In this document: one piece after another, positions 10,963 to 24,300 of the stretch | Layout of the letters: each line of letters starts with the position of its first letter | How positions within the stretch are numbered: the stretch's first letter is position 1 | Origin: Hsuehochloa calcarea | Taxonomy: Eukaryota > Streptophyta > Magnoliopsida > Poales > Poaceae | Direction of reading: 5' to 3' | Length of the DNA stretch: 64,000 nucleotides | Assembly (NCBI GenBank): GCA_036346395.1 | Contig: CM070599.1 | Location: forward strand, 4,269,232-4,333,231 | The notes under the pieces: generated by a model | Told to the model about the DNA's origin: nothing | Seen by the model: the letters and a program-made list of their open reading frames with translations, nothing else | Database searches by the model: none | Translations under genes and position numbers: made by a program

Positions 10963-12342
10963 ATAGGCAGATACTAAAGCACATTTGATTGAAGACTCGG
11001 CCCAACTGAAAATGAACAGCAGCAATCAGCAGTAGCAATAGAGGTAAAAATCGTTAGGCTCTGTTTCTTCCTCTTGGCTCCCCTAGCCTTTTCTATTCCA
11101 TATCAATCCCTCTCAAAATACCAAGTACTAGGTTCATAACAAAAATTAACAAGTTGTAAGAGAAGGCCGCAAGAAATCTGTTTCCTATTATGCCATTAGG
11201 GAACATACATAATCTCATGACCAGGTTCCTTATGTCCTGTGTTTGCATGTTCTAAACTAAAATCACCTTACATCTGAATTGGAAATGTTCATATATGTAT
11301 GAGGCTATATCTTCGACGTGATGGCTATGGCTGATAACCTCAGGCAGCAAGCACTCAGCCTAGGCGGCATTGGCAACACGACTTGAATGATGTACTAGGA
11401 CAAGACAATCCAGATCCAACTAACATAACATTAGGATATGTGAAAGAACTAACAAAAGAGAAGGCATACACTTTCAGCATATAAATCTTGGAGATGCGCC
11501 ACCAGTCCAGCCGCATGGACATCCTTCTTGTAGACCTTACTGGATCCAGCTGCGGTGCCAAGTGTTGCCCGTAGCAACGTCCACAGTGGACAGTGGCAGT
11601 GGGGTCGACAGAGAGGTGGGGGAGGATATTTGGGCGCGCGAGCTTGGGGATGGAGGGTAGGCGCCGCTCGAACTCTCCTGTTCGGAGCCGTGGGGGCGGA
11701 GGCGGGGGAGGTGGAGGGGAAACCGAAGGGGTACGGTCAGAGCTGGAGGCGCACAGTGGGATGGGAGGGGTAACTTAGTGGTATTTGTGGGTAATTTTAT
11801 CTAACTTTAAGGGGTATTTTTCCTTATTAAAGGTTAGCTCCCTACGAGAATTCACAAGAATGTTACTCCTCATTGCTAGTTCATTTTTTGAGAATCTAGA
11901 TGTTTGGCACAACTTCATGAAATCTAAATGAAAAATTAGGAGTAAAACCGTACCAAACATGCCTAAACAAAAAGAAGAAAAAGCTAGAAACACGAGCTAG
12001 AAGAACAAAAAAAAAATACATACGCCAAATTAAAGGAGAAAGAAAAGCCCAAACATGACTTGCAGCAAAAAGCCCACCACTGCACCAATAAAGCCCATTT
12101 GGGGCTACCACCAAACTCGCCACCTATGCACGCTCCTCTTCCTCCCTCCCACGGCCGCCACCTCCTCTGCCTGCCGGCCCCCGGCGACGAGCGCTGACAG
12201 GTTGCGAACTGGGACTGCCGGCATTGACCGCCGCCGCATTCTCTTCTCCTCCGCCTCCTCACTCGCCTGGCCCGTGCACACGCCTCCGCGCAAATCTCTG
12301 CCCTTGGGTTGCGAGGGCTAGCGCTAGAGCCGAGAGGAGCAA
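10963..12342. other. Upstream region of BCAT
   Basis: This single-copy-looking stretch lies between the copia LTR and the BCAT start codon. Repeated GCCCA-type elements at 12046-12100 (AAGCCCA, several copies) resemble plant promoter site II motifs and lie 240-300 bases before the start codon. A GC-rich run at 11620-11770 may be part of another gene's 5' region on the minus strand. A clear TATA box was not found. Confidence 0.45.
11361..11570 (-). CDS. Possible exon pair of an unknown minus-strand gene
   Basis: Read on the minus strand, about 11570-11475 encodes GTAAGSSKVYKKDVHAAGLV and AHLQDLYAES, then a GT donor (GTATGC). A second segment after an AG near 11425 encodes SGLSCPSTSFKSCCQC and ends in TGA near 11361. 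The first peptide has the balanced composition of real coding sequence. No family was recognised, and no further exons were located with confidence upstream; the GC-rich 11600-11770 segment could be a first exon or leader. It could instead be a captured gene fragment. Confidence 0.3.
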
Positions 12343-15300
12343 ATGGAGCTCGGCCTCGCCTCACGCGGCGCCCTCCCCGCCGCTCTGAAGCTCGCTGACC
12401 AGCGGCTGCGGTTCTCGCTCTCCCCAGCGGCGCCGCCCTCGCCTCCATCCCTATCGCTTCAGGTAGTTACTCCTGAACTCACCTTAGCTTTTTTTCGTTC
12501 CCTTTGCAACATGTGGGTTGCGTTTGCGGCGCAGATTTGGAGAATAGGGAGCGAGGCTAATAAGCACCGATCGATTACACTAGAACATGTATGCTATATC
12601 TGCAAATGATTGGTGATACGCAAAGGCGCAAAGAGATTAAGACGTGGTGTAGAGCTGTCAATGAAAAGGTTTTGGTCTTTTTTATTGTTTAAAACTGTCG
12701 CTATCAGTATGGTTCGATGAAAAGGATTAGGTCCATTAGAAAGTTGTCGACGCACTTTGGGTGTTTTGCTTCGATTTGTTTAGGATTCCCTCGTGAAAAG
12801 GATTAGGCTGGATGAACATGGTCCATTAGAAAGTTGTCGACGCACTTTGGGTGTTTTGCTTCGATTTGTTTAGGATTCCCTCGTGAAAAGGATTAGGCTG
12901 GATGACCATGGTCCATTAGAAAGTTGTCGACGCACTTTGGGTGTTTTGCTTCGATTTGTTTAGGATTCCCCCGTGAAAAGGATTAGGCTGGATGACCATG
13001 GCCCATTAGAAAGTTGTTGACGCACTTTGGGTGTTTTGCTTCGATTTGTTTAGGATTCCCTCCTGCTTTCGACACTTAATTCATGCCTCGAATTGTTGAA
13101 TGTGTGAAGCAGGCACAAATAATTTGGGTCTATTAGGAATTTAGGATGGCAGTATGGCACTATGTCTGGTGAAATGACATAGATACCGTCTGTGTGGTCC
13201 TTCTGGACATCCTTTTTGTGCTAGCTTGACCCCACTGGTCACTCTTCTTAAAAATGAAGATCTAGCTTGCTTTTGTATTTCCTTGCAAAGTTGCGGACGG
13301 AATTCAGATAACTTTAACTTTCATATGACCTGTAATCTAATAAAAGATTGTTTTGTTTTTTTTTTCCTTGTTGCCGCAGATCCAGAATCACAGTTATTTG
13401 ATGCCAACTCTTCCTTACAAGACTCGTCGCACGATAGGATGTCAAGCTTCTCTAGAAACTAACTACATGTATGTAAATATGAACTATAACCCTTACTGGC
13501 ATGTAGTTGATCATTTGGTACATGTGGTTGTGGTACAGCTAAACACATATGGGTGATATGTTCATAATTTTTGACTTTGTTCTGACGGTATAACTCTTAG
13601 CAGGGAAACATCTGAGGTGGCTGATTTGGACTGGGAAAACCTTTGTTTTGGCCTTGTCCAAACTGACTTTATGTACGTTGCAAAATGTGGGCCAGATGGA
13701 AACTTTTCCCAAGGTGAAATGCTGCCATTTGGACCTATAGCATTGAGCCCGTCTGCCGGAGTCTTAAATTATGGACAGGTTAGTAAGTGGGGCGGAAGGC
13801 CTTATTTCATATATAGGTATTGTTTGAAGGCCTAAAAGCATTGTGTGCTTAAACAATGAGAATTTTGGTATGTAGGGATTGTTTGAGGGCCTAAAAGCAT
13901 ATAGGAAAACTGATGGGTCCATCCTATTATTTCGTCCGGAGGAGAATGCCATGAGGATGAGAGATGGTGCAAAGAGGATGTGCATGCCTGCACCAACTGT
14001 TGAACAGTTCGTGGATGCTGTAAAACAAACCGTTTTGGCAAATAAAAGATGGGTACATAATTTTATCTTTTCTTATGGTCACTGCATTAAGCTATCTATT
14101 AAATAATACTCATCCCCTCACTGTTCGTTTAATGTATTATATTTCTAGGTGCCTCCTACTGGTAAAGGTTCCTTGTATATTAGGCCACTACTTATGGGAA
14201 ATGGGGCTGTTCTTGGTCTTGCACCTGCTCCTGAGTACACCTTTATTATTTTTGTCTCCCCTGTTGGGAATTATTTCAAGGTTTGTATTGATTTTTAACT
14301 TTTAACTCCAACCAATTATTTAGGCATTCATCGAAAATATAAAGAATCATTGACTTAGGGAAAACATCATTAGTGTTTATTCTTACCTTCTCGGTGCTAT
14401 AGGATAGCTGAATGGTAATTACGCAACAAGAAGATTTGCTTGTCATGATTGCATCTAGAATATAAGCTCAACCTCTGTGATGTGTCCAAAGATTTTTTTT
14501 TCCAACATAGTGCCAACCTAGATGTTAATTAAATTTGTTAACTTTGTTCTACAGGAAGGTTTAGCTCCTATAAATTTGATTATTGAAGATAACTTTCACC
14601 GAGCTGCCCCCGGTGGAACTGGAGGCGTGAAAACCATTGGAAACTATGCCTCGGTAACTTTCTGCATCAGCATCTATGAAAGCTATATTTTTTATAGCTT
14701 CAACCTGCAACTTCTGTGGGCATCATTATCTTAGTCGTATATGTGCAACTATGTATGCTCTACACTTCTATTGCTTAGGTACTGCAAATGACAAAGTTGT
14801 TAGGAATAGCAACTTGTATTCCAGGAGGCCAAAAGGCCAATATATATATACAAAGTACAGGAGGTGAATATGTAAATAACCCCTCATAACAATGGGGAAT
14901 AACACACTTATACATATATCTCTAACACCCCTCACCTCAAACCCATGGTGGATCAACAACACTGAGTTTGGAGAGGTAGAAGCCGTGTTGTGCTCGAGTC
15001 TGGGCCTCCGTAAAGAAATCCGCTATCTGAAGCTCGGAAGGCACATACTGAAGAGCAATCACCTGATTATGCACACAAGACCTCATGAAGGAAGCATCAA
15101 CACCAATATGCTTGGTGAGCTCATGCTTCACAGGGTCACGGGCAATACTGATAGCACTTGTACTGTCTGACAAGAGAGGAGACGGTGTAGTGGCAGAAAC
15201 ACCAAAATCCTCAAGTAACCACCGTAGCCAAGTAATCTCTGCTGTCAAGAGAATCATAGCTCGTAACTCAGCCTCTGCACTTGAACGGGATACTGCAGTC

Positions 15301-18300
15301 TGTTTCTTCGTCTTCCAGGCAATGAGAGAACCACCAAGAAAAATACAGTAAGCAGAGATAGATCGGCGATCAGATGGATCGCTGGCCCAAGTAGCATCCG
15401 AATAATCCTTAAGCTGTAACGAGCTGGAGTGTGGAAAGAAGAGACGGCGAGAGATAGTCCCACGAAAGTATCGCAGAACTCGAAGAAGGTGGCTGTAGTG
15501 GACCTGAGTGGGAGCAGAGATGAACTGACTCAGAATGTGGACTGGATAATTGATATCCGGACGAGTAACAACAAGGTAGACAAGACTTCCAACAAGATGA
15601 CGATAGCGAGTCGGATCAGAAAGAGGCTCTGCCATCAGAGGGTCGGAGGTGAACATTGAGCTCTATGGGAGTCTCAACAGTACACTGATCAGTGAGAGAG
15701 GTACGATCAAGAAGATCCTGAATATACTTCTCTTGGGACATAAAGAAACCATCAGGAGTGGAAGTAACTTCAATCCCAAGGAAGTAACGAAGATGACTAA
15801 GATCCGACATAAGGAACTGCTCACTAAGACGAGCCTTGACAAAGGCAATGTACTCAGAATCATCTCCGGTAATGATCATATCATCAACATACAGAAGAAG
15901 AAGAGTCCGACCACGAGACGAAGTGCAAACAAAGAGCGCAGAATCATGATCACTAGCTGAAAAACCAGCAGCAGTGACCACAGAGGAGAAGCACTCAAAC
16001 CAAGCACGAGGGGCTTGTTTAAGGCCATAGAGAGAGCGACGAAGACGACATACCATGCCCTCAGGAACATAATACCCAGGTGGCGGATTCATGTAGACCT
16101 CCTCACGCAACTCGCCATTAAGAAAGGCATTCTTGACATCAAGCTGAGAAACAGACCAGTGGCGAACAGACGCCACCGAAAGAAGAGTGCGGCCAGTGGT
16201 CATGTGGGCCACAGGAGCAAAAGTCTCATCATAGTCACGACCATGCTTCTGCTGCAAGCCATGAGCAACAAGACACGCCTTATAGCGCTCAAGAGAGCCA
16301 TCAGAGCGAGTCTTAATCTTATAGACCCACTTACACGTGATGGGACGAGAGTGAGATGGAAAAAGAACAAGATCCAAAGTACCAGTACGCTTGAGGGCAG
16401 CAATCTACTCGACCATGGCATGTTGCCACTAAGGATGAGTAACAGCATCCCGGTAGGAGATAGGCTCATGAGTAGCTGCACCAGCAAAACCAAAACGGGC
16501 AGGAGGCCGAATCGACTGGCGATCGCGGAGAGCATAGCGAGGAGAAGATGACCCATCAGGGGAAGATGGAGCATTAGGAGAAGATGGTTCATTTGGAAGA
16601 TCCTCAATACGAGTTCGACGAGTGCAGAAGAGAGGGGGAAAAGGTACTGTAGTGGGAGGAGCCTGAGGAGACGAAGTAGGCGGCGACAACGGCGGAGAGG
16701 CCACAGGAGGAATATGTGGAGACTCAGTGGGACGGGTGGACGAAGGTAAGACAGAGATGGGTGTATCTGGAAAGGTCAAAAAAGACACACTCCACAGAGG
16801 AAGCCGAAGGAGAGGCAGGACGTGGGTAGAAGGGACGAGACTCGTCGAAAGTCACATCCCGAGAAATCCCCATCCGTCGACCAATAGGGTCCCAGCACCG
16901 ATAGCCCTTGTGCTCGGCACTGTATCCCAGAAAAACACACTCAACAGACTGAGCAGTCAGTTTGGTGCGTTCGCGAGGTGCGAGGAGAATGTAGCAAACG
17001 TAGCCAAACAGACGAAGGGCAGAGTAGTCAGGAAGAAGACCACAGAGACGCTCAACAGGGATCTCATCTTGAAGAGTAGAAGAGGGCTGGATGTTGACGA
17101 GATAGGTGGCAGTGGAAACAGCCTCGGCCCAAAAGTGAGGTGGAATAGAGACGGCAATCATCAGTGCACGAGCCTTCTCAAGGAGGCGACGATGCTTGCT
17201 CTCAGCGACACCATTCTGAGCATGAGCACCAAAACAAGAGAACTGAGCGAGAGTGCCCTGCTCTGCAAGGAAGCTGCGCAGGTAACGAGAGAGGTACTCG
17301 CCAGCAGAGTCAGCACAAAAGACACGAATAGGAGTGGAGAACTGTGTGCGAACCATAGTGGCAAATTGTTTATAGATAGACAAGGCCTCATTACAAGAAG
17401 ACATAAAATATATCCAAGTGGCGAGAGAAATCATCTATAAATATGATATAATATCGATGACCCCCTTTCGAAACGAAGGGAGTTGGACCCCAAACATCTG
17501 AATGAACAAGATCAAATGGACGCTGAGACACTGACTCACTATGAGAATAAGGAAGCTGAATCTGTTTACCTAACTTACAGCCCTGACAATCTAAAGACAC
17601 GTCTCCTGAGACAGACCCCAGAAGGCCATGACAAACTAAAGACGACAGACGAGATCCACACAGATGACCAAGACGGTGATGCCACTGCTGGAAAGAGATG
17701 GTAGACAGAGTGGCAGAAGCGGAGAGACTGGCGGCGACGGTGGCAGCGGAAGGAAGGTGCATGGTAAGGCAACCAAGGTCAGTAATCTGACCAGCAGAAA
17801 GAAGCTACATGGTAAGGCAAGGAACATGAGCAACAGAAGGAACATGAAAAGATGAGTTGCTAAGAGGTCCTCGACCAGAGACAGAAAGAGAGATACCATC
17901 AGCAGTAAGAACACGAACAGGAGAATCAAGAGGTGTAATGAAAGACAGAGTGGAAGAATCAGAAGTCATGTGAAAAGATGCTCCAGAATCAAGAATCCAC
18001 GGGGAGGTACCAGACTGTGTAGGGGGTGGTTTCGCAGTGCCTGAAGAGTCAGTAGTAGAACCTGCAGAACCTGTCGAGGGAGAACCTGAAGCGGCAGGCG
18101 TCGAAGTCTGGCTATCTCCTGCTCAGTGAGAGAAACTGCTGAAGGAGTCGATGTAGACGTTGATGTAGGAGCACCAGTGCCAGTGCTAGTAGAAGAACGG
18201 TGTGAAAGATGCCGCTGCTTCTTATAGCATTGGGACTCAATGTGGCCGAACTTGTCGCAGTAGGAGCAGTGAGGACGACCGCTGCCAGATGGAGGGCGGC

Positions 18301-21300
18301 CACCACCACCACCTGTGGCTGCCCCTGGAGGAGGCAGTGTGCTGAAGCGTGGAGCGGTCGATGTAGCAGGTGGACGAGCAGCGAGTACGGAGGGGAGCGG
18401 CATCAGACCAGCACCACTCAGGCGAGTCTCCTCTGCACGTATCTCTGTAAGAGCCTCCAGTAGAGTGATACGTGGGTGGCGTGCAAGAAGCTGGGCATGC
18501 CTCTACTCGAACTCAGGATGAAGGCGAGTAAAGAAATCGTGAACAGCTGAAACTCCGTGTCGGCCGAGCAGGAGCGACGACCACAAGGTCGAAGAGAGTC
18601 GGTGGCGCTGATGCCGAACTCGAACATAAAAGCGTCAACAGTAGCATCACCCTGCTGAAGAGAGTGCTCCTGGCGGACCACGGACATGTAGAGCGCATCA
18701 CCAGAGGGCTCATAGTGCTGACGAATGTGAGTCCACATCTGGAAAGCCGAAGGGAGTCCCACAACCTCAGAAGAGAACTGAGGCTGGACACTGGCGATGA
18801 AGACAGCAGCAGCCCGAGTGTCGTCGTCGTACACCTGAGTGTAGACTGTCAGTCGATCCTTGTAGGAATCCAGAGTCTCTTGGTAGGCAGAGGCAGCCTC
18901 ATCATCAACAAGGCGAGTGGCCTCAGCAGTAGCCTTGTCGGTTGTCGGAGGCAACGCGATAGGCGTAGGCTTCGTCAGAGGAGTAGGGCAAGGCCGGTAG
19001 GTGACATCACCAGAGAGAACTCCCCAAAGACGAAGACCACGCATGTGGATGCGCATGCGAGACACGAAGTCGGTGTAATTAACACCATCGAAGATCACCG
19101 GGCAGCGAGGGAGGGAAACAGTGCCTATTGGTAGGCGGCGCTGGACGGCGTGACGACCAAGGCAACGAAGTCTAACAGGCAGCGCTGGACGGCGCGGCGG
19201 TTAGAACGACGTTTTTTTTTCTCGGCCTGGCTCAATTAAACACCCGGCCTGCCAAAGCCCACACGGGCACGCACGGACGGGAGGGACTAGGGTTCCCCCC
19301 TGGCTGCGGAGGCGGCAGCGTCCTCACAACGACGCGGAAGAGGAGGCGGCCAAATCTATTCAGCATGGCGGAGCGGCCGACGACGGCAAGGCTCGGGCTC
19401 GAGGTCCGCGGGCACGGAGCGGCGATGATGAGGCCGGCCCGAGCACCGGCGGTTGTGCGGCAAGTCGAGCTTGGGATCCTCAAGAGCGAGGCGGCGACGC
19501 GCGACGAGGCGAATCAAAGAGCCGCGGTGCGAGGCGCGGTGGATCCGACGACACGCGAACAACCGGAGGACGCGGCCGGCGGTGGAAGGCGTGGCCGGCG
19601 GCTGGTGATGGTGGCGACTGGTGATGGCCTGAGGCAGAGGGGGGAGGGAAGCCGCCGCCGGCGGCTAGGGTAGGGGAGGAGGACGAGTTGCGCGTCCGGG
19701 AGAGGTAAACCTAATTGGCTCTGATACCATGTTAGGAATAGCAACTTGTATTCCAGGAAGCCAAATGGCCAGTATATATATACAAAGTACAGGAGGTGAA
19801 TATAAAAATAACCCCTCGTAACAATGGGGAATAACAAACTATGCATATATCTCTAACAAAAGTGTACTAAATGCAGTATAATAGAGACATATTTTTTAAA
19901 ATAGAATGATGGAACTTCCAGCACTATAACATTGTGTATCTCAACTATTGAAGCTTATTTTGTTATTCTTTTTCATATTTTTTGCTCTTAGCAACTGACT
20001 GCAGTTTGTTTGAATATTAATTATCTTATAAACTTAAACTTTACATCCTTTAGCTCTTATGAAACTATTGTGCATGGCTGCTAAATGCTGGATTTTGATG
20101 TGAATTCTATTTTACGTTGTGCTAAATGCTCACCTCACCCATTCTTTTCCTCTTTTCCTGGAGACGAATATTTTTACTTGTTATAACTAGTAAGAAAGGG
20201 ATGCCGCTGGTAAATCTTTGCTGAAATTGAGGTCAGAGTCTGATGAGTTTTTAACTCATGCCATGAACATAATGTGCTACTGCCCACCTTGTTGACTTTT
20301 GAATCTGAAAATATGGTTACTTAATTGCCATACTTGTCATCACCATGTAGGTATTGAAAGCACAGAGGACCGCAAAGGAGAAAGGATATTCTGATGTCCT
20401 CTATTTGGATGCCGTTCACAACAAATATCTGGAAGAAGTTTCTTCATGCAACATTTTTATTGTGAAAGTATGATCCTTCAAATAGCTGTGCTTGTTATTT
20501 TGGTATTATCTTTTTCAGTAGCTGTGGCTAGAAGTAGTTTTTCATGATCGAAGCCTGCGATGGTGATACTCCAACTATTTGGTTTGGTCAGCATCCTAGT
20601 TATCCACAACTTGCCCGCTCTTCTAAACCCTAATCAAATTATTTAGTAACTATAACCTAAGCAACAGCCTTTGGTTCTGTAGCACACCAAATTGCATTGT
20701 TTGTCATCCCCATGTGACCCATCATTTTTTGAGCTTCCCAAGCAGTGAAGTGGCATGAATATTCCCTTAAGATGTAAAATCGGTTAGGTTCTTCTAGTTT
20801 GTTCCTCATCTTAGTTGTGTAAAGCAGTAATATTGTTTCTCTGGTACAGGTCCGAGGACCAAGGGTAGGGCACTCGCCTCATGTAACCACTGTCAGGGTT
20901 CTTCCCTGTCGAGGTAGCGAGGTTCTGAGGCTTTGTTGAACTTTTGATTTCTCATTGCTTAATTGATAATTGATACATGCTATCCCTTTTATAGGGACAG
21001 TCCGACTTGACACCTAATAAATAATCTATAAGAAAACTTATCAATCCAATCTAATCTTTCCAATTATTAAAAATAACCTTCCTTATAAATAAGATCATAT
21101 TCCTAACAATAACTAGATAGATAAAGAATGGCAAAATAATCAACCTAACCAACTATTCTTTATTCTAGGAAACCAACCAATGCTACGCAAAATAACGTGC
21201 TACAGTACCCGTGGGTAGTGTTCTCGTGTCGCTACAGTGTCTGTGGTACCGTTCACACGCCTGCTACGACGCCTCGCACCTTTCTCCGTAACATTACACC

Positions 21301-24300
21301 CCTCGCAGTGAGGCAACTCGTCCTCGAGCTGTGGTGGTTAGGGGTGAAAACGGATCGGATAGTTTCCGATCAATCCGGACGGAAACGGATTCGGATTATT
21401 TCGGATCGGATTTTTCTCGGATAATTTTCTGATCGGAAACGAATTCGGATTTTTTTTGCCAGAAACGGAAACGAATACGGTAGGTATGCTATCCGGCGGA
21501 TACGAATACGAATAAGGATTATCCGGATTTCAGGCCAAAAGAGAAAAGAAAATTTTAATTGATTTTTGAATATAAGAAAATGCAACAAATCAAATAGCCT
21601 TTTAGAAAATAGCAAATAGAGTTTAAAAAAATTCAATCACAAAAATTCCTTGAATTATTTTGAACTTAATAAAATTAATTCCAACTTAAAGTTGATTTTT
21701 ATTTTTGCACGTAAAGTTTTTTTAATTTCTGAAAAATAGGAAAAACCTTTTTAAAATCCAGAAAATTCAAGATATTAATTAAAATATCCTTTTTCACTTT
21801 AAATCCAATAAAATCCCAGAAAACTCAATAAATTTTATTTTGACATAAAAACTGGGTAATTAAATAATTGAATTTATTTTATTATTTTTTCTTTTTAACC
21901 AAGAAAACTATTTTAAATCTCAGAAATTCCAATGAAATAATAATTTTATTAATTTTATTTTTGGTAACATACTTTGGGATGTTACAGTCATTTGCGTATA
22001 GATTAACTATTCAGCCTGATCAATGTTAGTGTGAATTAACTATTCAGCCTGATCAATGTTAGTGTGAACTAAGTTTTATGTATGTGATGAACTAAATGTG
22101 AATGTGTGATTTAGTTGTGACTTCGTGAGTTATGACTTATGAGCTAAATATGGTAAACTAAGTGTTATGTCTGTGATGAACTAGTTAATACAGCTTGCTA
22201 GTGCCAATATTATGTGTGGTTACTAAAAATATGAACAATTCATGAATGTTTGCATCAAATAAACTAGTTATATGTTTTCGTTAATTTCTAACATACAATT
22301 AAAGGGATTTTCATGTTCCGAAAAATATCCGCGATCGTATTCGTTTTGAATTGTATTTGTTCCGTATTCGTATTCGATATTATTCGTATCCGTATTCATA
22401 TCCGGGGTATTCGTATTCGTATCCGGATCCAGGAAAATATATGAAAACAAATATGATATAGCCATTAGCCGTCCGTATTCGATCCGTTTTCACCCCTAGC
22501 GGTGGTAGCCCCAGTTGAAGTCCTTGGTGACCCCATGTTGACAAGAGTATCCGGTATCGGTGTCGGTTTGCTTGAGAGCAGACTAGCAACACGCCGACGT
22601 ATAGCACCCAAGGAAGAAACGCCTTAGCATGTTGTGGCGTTGAGAAAGGTATCGGTGGCATGGGCAACCGACATGGGCAGCAGTTACGCCCTTACTGCCC
22701 TGAAGCGTGACGATGGCGGTAAGGTCGCAATGGTGGTGCTGGGCCCTCAGTTGTTGCGTTCTGCATTGCTGTGGCACAACATTGGCCGGTCATGTGGAAA
22801 AGATCACTGTTGGACAGCGGTATCCTTCCTCCAGCGGTGCCGCACCAAGTGTGCAACCAAGGGCAGCGATGGTGCCGCCATTGCAATAGCACGCGATGCC
22901 TCCTCCTGCTCCTTCAACTTGACCATCAATGCACATGTTTCTTTGAAGATGGCCATCATGTTGTCAATTAAGGCCATATCTTTTCGTTACTGGCCTTCAA
23001 CATGGCGAAGGGAGATAGTTCGGTACCGGAAGTTATAGTGGGTGGCTCTGATACCAATTGTTGTGGTCGTTGTTGGGGTACTGGTCCGAAGACCGAGAGT
23101 AGAGTATTCACCCTCATCTAACCGTTATCAGGGTTCTTCCCTGTCGAGGTAGCGAGGTTCTGAGGCTTTGTTAAACTTTTGATTTCTCATTGTTTTATTG
23201 ATAATGGATACATGTTATCCCTTTTATAGAGACAGTCCGACTTGACGTATAAGAAATAATCTATAAGAAAACATACTAATCCAATATAATCTTTCTAACT
23301 ATTAAAAATAGTCCGACTTGACGTATAAGAAATAATATATAAGGAAACATACTAATCCAATATAATCTTTCTAACTATTAAAAATAGTCCGACTTGACGC
23401 ATAAGAAATAATCTATAAGGAAACATACTAATCCAATATAATATTTTCAACTATTAAAAATAACTTTCCTAATAAATAAGATCATATTCCTAACAATAAC
23501 TAGATAGATAAGAAATTTCAAAATAATCAACATAACCAACTATTTTTTATTCTAGGAAACCAATCAGCGCGTATGCGAAATAAAGTGCTACAGTACTAAT
23601 GGGTATTGTCATGGATCGAAATACCGTTACCGGACTAAATCCCGGGGGATCGAACGAGCGACCGCCGATTACGGTTTTCCGGAAAAAAACCCGGTTGAAT
23701 TTCGTTTAAATTTGCTTAAAAATCAACCGAAATTCGAAATTTGAATTTGCAAACTCTGGAAAAACCGGCCGGGATTTCGTTTCCCGCTGCCCACCGGTAA
23801 AGCCGGTTACCGGCCGAGATTTTTATCCCTGGGTATTGTTCATGTGTTGCTACAGTACCACAGTACTGTCCGCACGCCTGCTCCGTCGCCTTGCGCCTTT
23901 CTCCGTAACACTGGAGGATGAACTATGAATTACTCATTCATACATTTGAATTTACATCTGACTTTTTAATGAGAAAATGTAAGCTGGCTGGTTTTGCTCG
24001 AGGAATTTTATTTCACCTAGTTAAGGACTGCAGAGATTATTTATGTTTGTTATGACTCTTTTGCACCAGGGCAATGCTATTTCTACTCCAGCAATAAAAG
24101 GAACAATACTGCCTGGTATAACAAGAAAAAGTATAGTTGAAGTTGCTCAAAGCAAAGGCTTCAAGGTAAATTACTCATCATTCTCATGGATTCCATGGGA
24201 GTGAGGAAGAATTGACTGCCTATACTGTGCATTTTGGCTGCGAATTTTAGTTGCCCGTGTTTATAGCTGCCGCACTTTCAGTTCTGTAACTTGTTGGCAT

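Larger units (their letters stand above)
14798..19858 (-). mobile_element. Complete antisense Ty1/copia element in BCAT intron 6
   Basis: Short LTRs (14798-14927 and 19730-19858, TGTTAGG...CTCTAACA) flank internal sequence. A perfect 5-base target duplication AAAGT lies at 14793-14797 and 19859-19863. The primer-binding site is next to the right LTR (19716-19729, complement of TGGTATCAGAGCCA, initiator-Met tRNA type), and a purine tract GAGGTGAGGGG adjoins the left LTR on the minus strand. The element is therefore transcribed antisense to BCAT. The LTRs differ at about nine positions, so it is not brand new. The very short LTRs suggest the Ale/Retrofit type. Confidence 0.95.
20834..23910 (-). 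mobile_element. Deleted antisense LTR retrotransposon in BCAT intron 7
   Basis: Two related LTRs (about 20834-21293 and 23059-23910) end in CTCCGTAACA on the + strand. A primer-binding site (23043-23056, complement of TGGTATCAGAGCCA) adjoins the right LTR, and CGAGGGGTGTAA on the minus strand adjoins the left LTR as polypurine tract. Only about 600 bases of original internal sequence remain, including a gag-like start, so this is a non-autonomous deletion derivative. The left LTR edge is eroded (TGTT...CTGGTACAGG) and no matching target duplication was found. Confidence 0.8.
23059..23910 (-). repeat. Right (5') LTR of the intron 7 element, with internal changes
   Basis: It runs from TGTTGTGGTCG (23059) to CTCCGTAACA (23910), 852 bp. 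It contains three tandem copies of a 76-base unit (starts 23234, 23310, 23386) where the left LTR has one. It also carries a 222-base inserted element at 23609-23830. Confidence 0.82.

Noticed and set aside
11984..12448. 154-codon open frame on the minus strand, Arg/Ala-rich
   Set aside because: It is the GC-rich reverse of BCAT exon 1 and its leader; composition reflects codon bias on the + strand, with no motif.
15649..17440. Long + strand open frames inside the intronic copia
   Set aside because: They are antisense to the copia RT and integrase frames, which carry the catalytic motifs. The + strand peptides are Arg/Lys/Thr-rich shadows.
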